Shown here in pieces: positions 61,063 to 64,000 of a stretch of 64,000 nt of DNA (position 1 is its first letter; each line of letters starts with the position of its first letter). The DNA lies in contig JACJNW010000016.1 in assembly GCA_014695195.1 (NCBI GenBank), positions 62,001 through 126,000 on the forward strand, read 5' to 3'. Under the pieces are notes generated by a model. It did no database searches. It saw only the letters and a list, made by a program, of their open reading frames with translations, and had not been told where the DNA came from. The translations under genes and the position numbers were made by a program. The DNA is from Cyanobacteria bacterium FACHB-DQ100. GTDB lineage: Bacteria > Cyanobacteriota > Cyanobacteriia > Leptolyngbyales > Leptolyngbyaceae.

Positions 61063-61961
61063 GGCTTCTTTGTTAGAGCTGCAATGACTCTTTCAACGAT
61101 GACTTGCGCCGAGAGTGGGCCTCCAAACAGCCAAGTATCACTTCCGAGTGAAGTCAGTCGATTCTCTCGAACAAATTCGAGTCCTTGCCAGATCGGATTG
61201 TTTTGAAGCTTCTTGAATTCTGCATCATTCTCAGGCGCAATATAAAGAAAATGTGCTTTTTGCACAGCAGGCAATGCTTCTAACCAAACAGTGTTAAAGC
61301 CATATCGATCGGGTTGGCCCTGCCAAGCATTTCTTAAGCTCATTTGGTTGAGAATTCTCATTGCCATTGAGTTATCTGTGAACAAACGCAATTGCGGCGT
61401 ATTTCCTAGAAACTGTCCTAGTAAGATTGGGCGATCGGAAACTCTAGATAAACCCTTAGATGCTTGTGATAGTCGATCGCGCAATTGTGCTAAAACTTGC
61501 TCGCCTTGGCTGCGTTGATTGGTTAACTCAGCAATGGATAAAAAAGTCTGCTCCATTTCTTGAAACTGATCAAGCTGTCCTGGTTCGGGATAAGGATTAT
61601 AGAGCTTTGTAGAGGCAATCTTGGATAGGTCTTGATAGATAGTTTCATGGCGGAGTTGAGTCCCAAAAATCATCTGAGGATTGAGACTTGCGATCGCTTC
61701 TAAGCTCGGTTCTTGTCGCGTTCCAACATCCGTTGTATTTGAATTTAACGCGGTTGGAATATTAACATACTGTTGATAGCCTCTGATGTCAGCAAGTCCT
61801 TTCGGTGCAATTCCAAGCGCCAATAGATTTTCTGCATAAACCCATTCCAGCGCAACAAAGCCTTGTCGATCAGATTGAGTTGATCGAGATTGACATCCCG
61901 TTGCGATCGCAACGGCACTAGCAGCTAGTAAAAAATTCCGCCGATTGTAACGATAGTTCAT
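61059..61961 (-). CDS. Iron-siderophore substrate-binding protein (FhuD/FecB-like)
   Basis: A roughly 300-aa binding protein. The N-terminus NYRYNRRNFLLAASAVAIAT with GC directly after has an RR-x-FL twin-arginine-like motif and a lipobox (ATGC), suggesting a Tat-exported lipoprotein. The mature part has FVALEWVYAENLLALGIAPK, SLEAIASLNPQMIFGTQLR, FLYIAPENDAEFKKLQNNPI and a short C-terminal lobe, as in periplasmic ferric-siderophore receptors. I place the start about 14 codons inside the longest frame, because that frame's first residues overlap the ATPase gene. It is second in the ATPase-receptor-permease operon. Confidence 0.9.
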   Translation of the reverse strand: MNYRYNRRNFLLAASAVAIATGCQSRSTQSDRQGFVALEWVYAENLLALGIAPKGLADIRGYQQYVNIPTALNSNTTDVGTRQEPSLEAIASLNPQMIFGTQLRHETIYQDLSKIASTKLYNPYPEPGQLDQFQEMEQTFLSIAELTNQRSQGEQVLAQLRDRLSQASKGLSRVSDRPILLGQFLGNTPQLRLFTDNSMAMRILNQMSLRNAWQGQPDRYGFNTVWLEALPAVQKAHFLYIAPENDAEFKKLQNNPIWQGLEFVRENRLTSLGSDTWLFGGPLSAQVIVERVIAALTKKP

Positions 61962-61972
61962 TGTTCTTATCC

Positions 61973-62779
61973 CTAAAATTCTTCTGCAACACTGTGCAAG
62001 CACATTGGCTTCCCGGTTTGAGGATGCGGCACAATCACTAACTCCGTTCCAAACGTCTCGCGCAAAATTTCAGTCTTCATCACTTGTTCGGAGCGTCCTT
62101 GAGCATATACCTGCCCTTGACGCAACAAAATTAACCAGTCGCTAAACATTGCCGCTTGATTAAGATCATGCAGAACCCACCCAACTGTCAGCCCCTGTTC
62201 GCGATTTAGCCGCCGCACCAACAATAAAATCTCCTGCTGATGGCGAATATCTAGATAAGTTGTTGGCTCATCGAGGAGTAGCACTTGAGTTTGTTGCGCG
62301 AGTGCCATTGCAATCCAAGCCCGCTGCCGCTCTCCGCCTGAAAGGGTATCAACCGATCGATATGCGAGTGACTCTAATCCTGTGATTGTCAGTGCCCAGT
62401 CGATGGCGGTTTGATCCTGCGATGAAAGCGGTTTGAATAGTCCTTGATAGGGATAGCGTCCATAAGCAATCAATTCGCGAACTGTAATTCTGCTGGGCGC
62501 TTCCTGGGATTGTGGCAGAAAGGCTAATCGACGCGCCAAATCTTTTGTTTTGAGCTTAGCGACATCCCGCCCATCTAAACAAACAACGCCTTGAGTGGGA
62601 GAGAGCAAGCGGGAAATCGTTCGTAGAATCGTACTCTTTCCAGAGCCATTTGCCCCAATTAAGGCGGTCACGCCTCCCCGATGCAGTGCGATCGACAAAT
62701 CAGGCACCACGATCGCATCCCCATAACTGATTTTGAGATGGTCAGTCTTGATCTCAGACAAAGCAGCTTCTCCAACCAA
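61973..62779 (-). CDS. Iron-siderophore ABC transporter ATPase (FhuC/FecE-like)
   Basis: A 268-aa (or slightly shorter) ABC ATPase. Walker A is GANGSGKST, the Q loop is in LAFLPQSQEAP, the signature is LSGGERQR, Walker B is LLLDEPTTYLD, and WVLHDLNQAAMFSDW supplies the H-loop. The DEPTTYLDIRHQQEILLLVR stretch is the FecE/FhuC hallmark. No ATG begins the frame: the first start is TTG at 62779, and a second TTG six codons later just before SEIKTDHLKISYGD is possible. It leads the iron operon. Confidence 0.92.
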   Translation of the reverse strand: MVGEAALSEIKTDHLKISYGDAIVVPDLSIALHRGGVTALIGANGSGKSTILRTISRLLSPTQGVVCLDGRDVAKLKTKDLARRLAFLPQSQEAPSRITVRELIAYGRYPYQGLFKPLSSQDQTAIDWALTITGLESLAYRSVDTLSGGERQRAWIAMALAQQTQVLLLDEPTTYLDIRHQQEILLLVRRLNREQGLTVGWVLHDLNQAAMFSDWLILLRQGQVYAQGRSEQVMKTEILRETFGTELVIVPHPQTGKPMCLHSVAEEF

Positions 62780-62853
62780 CAGCGCTAGATAAAAACATTA
62801 GCTTAATGATAGGATTTTTCATTAATTCTACGACGTATTTTGCACCAGATTTT

Positions 62854-63867
62854 ATGTCAAAGCCGATCGCTCAAACTGAATTTGACCAAATCTGGCAAGC
62901 AGCCTTGTCTCAAAATGAGATTTGGACGTGGCAAGGCAATCGAGGCTGGCGTAACCTTCCCTCTAAGTTAGGGCAAGGACAACGACAAATTACAACCCTG
63001 CGAGACGGGTTTCAGCTTTGGGTCGATGATGTAATTTACGATCGCCCAATTCATCTAGACTATTTGTACCAAATCCCCCAACTGACGCTGACCTTTTATC
63101 TGTCCGGCAATTTTCGCATCATCAATCCAGGATTACGACACGAAGAAGATCGTTCAGAAGTGTCTGGAGAAAGCTGCATTTGCTACCTACCAGAAATCCG
63201 CTCAATTGAATACTACGCTGAAAAACAATCCCTGCAACGAATGACACTTAGTATTGATGTAGAGTTCTTACGCACGTACTCAGGATGGCAACAGATTCCC
63301 GATCGAATTCGCCAGTTAATCGATGGGCGCTCGGTTGAACCGTTTCATCAAACTCTAGGTATCCAATCAGCGCAACATCAACCAATTCTGCAACAAATTT
63401 TGGCTTGTCCGTATCGAGGCGCGATGCGACAGCTTTATTTAGAAAGCAAATCTTTGGAACTGCTGACACTCCAGTTTTGGCGCTGGGCACAGGACGAACA
63501 GCCTCCAGCAAAATTACCGCAGTGGAAGCCGCAAGATCTAGAAAAGCTCTATCACGCTCAAGAAATTCTCAGACGCTCTCTTGATAGACCGCAAGTCGAT
63601 CAACGTCCTCCCTCGCTGCTTGAACTTGCGCGTCAGGTTGGCCTGAATGACTGCAAACTCAAACAAGGATTTCGCCAGGTCTTCGGTACAACTGTATTTG
63701 GCTATCTACGAACTTATCAAATGAAACAGGCGCAGCGATTGTTAATCGAGACGGATACAAGCATTACAGAGATTGCTTATGCCGTTGGGTACGGGAGTTT
63801 ACCTGCGTTTAGCAATGCGTTTTATCGGCAGTTCGGTGTCAGTCCACGCGCATATCGGCAGCAATAA
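62854..63867 (+). CDS. AraC-family regulator, PchR-like
   Basis: A 337-aa AraC regulator (from the ATG at 62854; an earlier ATG at 62806 would leave almost no promoter space). The N-terminal half (LTFYLSGNFRIINPGLRHEE, ICYLPEIRSIEYYAEKQSLQ) resembles PchR-type ligand domains that sense ferric siderophore. The C-terminal double helix-turn-helix spans LLELARQVGLNDCKLKQGFR, VFGTTVFGYLRTYQMKQAQR and ITEIAYAVGYGSLPAFSNAF, ending YRQFGVSPRAYRQ. It is divergent from the iron-uptake operon, which it very likely activates. Confidence 0.92.
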   Translation: MSKPIAQTEFDQIWQAALSQNEIWTWQGNRGWRNLPSKLGQGQRQITTLRDGFQLWVDDVIYDRPIHLDYLYQIPQLTLTFYLSGNFRIINPGLRHEEDRSEVSGESCICYLPEIRSIEYYAEKQSLQRMTLSIDVEFLRTYSGWQQIPDRIRQLIDGRSVEPFHQTLGIQSAQHQPILQQILACPYRGAMRQLYLESKSLELLTLQFWRWAQDEQPPAKLPQWKPQDLEKLYHAQEILRRSLDRPQVDQRPPSLLELARQVGLNDCKLKQGFRQVFGTTVFGYLRTYQMKQAQRLLIETDTSITEIAYAVGYGSLPAFSNAFYRQFGVSPRAYRQQ

Positions 63868-64000
63868 TCGCATCTCCGTTTCGATTAAGTCGGCTCCTGA
63901 TCGCGTAAGACTTTTGGACAGCATTGGTGTAGCCTTCAGATAGTAATAATTCTCAAGAAGCTTCGATTTAGGTGGATGGTGTGAGATGATGTGTCGGTTC
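63868..64000. other. Window end without a supported gene
   Basis: About 130 bp after the AraC gene. No hairpin terminator, coding start or operator is evident. Confidence 0.4.

Noticed and set aside
1-64000. CRISPR arrays, prophage, toxin-antitoxin or restriction genes
   Set aside because: No regularly spaced direct repeats, phage structural genes, nuclease-methylase pairs or toxin-antitoxin pairs were seen on either strand.

Overview
The window is chromosomal DNA from a cyanobacterium. The HIP1 octamer GCGATCGC recurs throughout. Characteristic cyanobacterial gene types include a stand-alone NIL-domain protein, an EGY-like site-2 protease, a NYN/LabA-type protein, TauE and CadD membrane proteins, and pentapeptide repeats. 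A filamentous Leptolyngbya-like organism fits this style, but that is inference. There is one tRNA gene (Gly-GCC). I see no rRNA, CRISPR array, intact insertion sequence or prophage.

Layout. (1) 0.2-13.4 kb is an exopolysaccharide cluster. A WecG/TagA-type transferase on the minus strand is followed by a rightward run: initiating sugar transferase, GT2, Wzx-type flippase, DUF6625-like transferase, two tandem GT4 paralogues, two tandem GT2 paralogues, another GT4 and a GT-C-like membrane protein. A HIP1-containing hairpin separates it from pepF. (2) 13.5-18 kb holds pepF, an FMN reductase, a debris zone of truncated genes next to a partial MITE-like repeat, and a DUF1003 protein. (3) 18.5-53 kb is a sulfur-acquisition island: sulfate-binding protein, cysA, a CysL-like LysR regulator, two Rrf2 regulators, two TauE/SafE transporters, two CadD-type transporters, two PAP2 phosphatases, two related secreted proteins, an APC permease, a periplasmic rhodanese, a NIL-domain protein, a Crp-type regulator, an NtaA/SnaA/DszA-type monooxygenase, a PhnD-like binding protein, and ssuADCB plus ssuE for alkanesulfonate use. 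Decayed genes lie among them. (4) 53-58.5 kb is housekeeping: tRNA-Gly, an alpha/beta hydrolase, a GDSL hydrolase, a NYN protein and a site-2 protease. (5) 59-63.9 kb is a ferric-siderophore ABC importer (fused double permease, binding protein, ATPase) divergent from a PchR-like AraC regulator.

The most interesting signal is a 26-bp near-palindrome: TACGGTAA, ten bases usually carrying TCG at spacer positions 6-8, then TTACCGTA. It occurs at least ten times, plus several degraded copies. Nearly all copies lie just upstream of genes in the sulfur island: sbpA, an Rrf2 gene (variant over its own start), the DUF/TauE/NIL operon (two copies), the APC-CadD-PAP2-TauE operon (degenerate), a 35-aa membrane peptide, the rhodanese, the Crp-type regulator, a TPR protein, the PhnD-like protein, ssuADCB and ssuE. 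I read this as one locally encoded sulfur regulon, most likely controlled by an Rrf2 protein of the cluster-free, CymR-like type. It also pulls in unexplained genes (TPR protein, PhnD-like protein, 35-aa peptide and the six-gene operon) as candidate new parts of organosulfur or sulfite handling.
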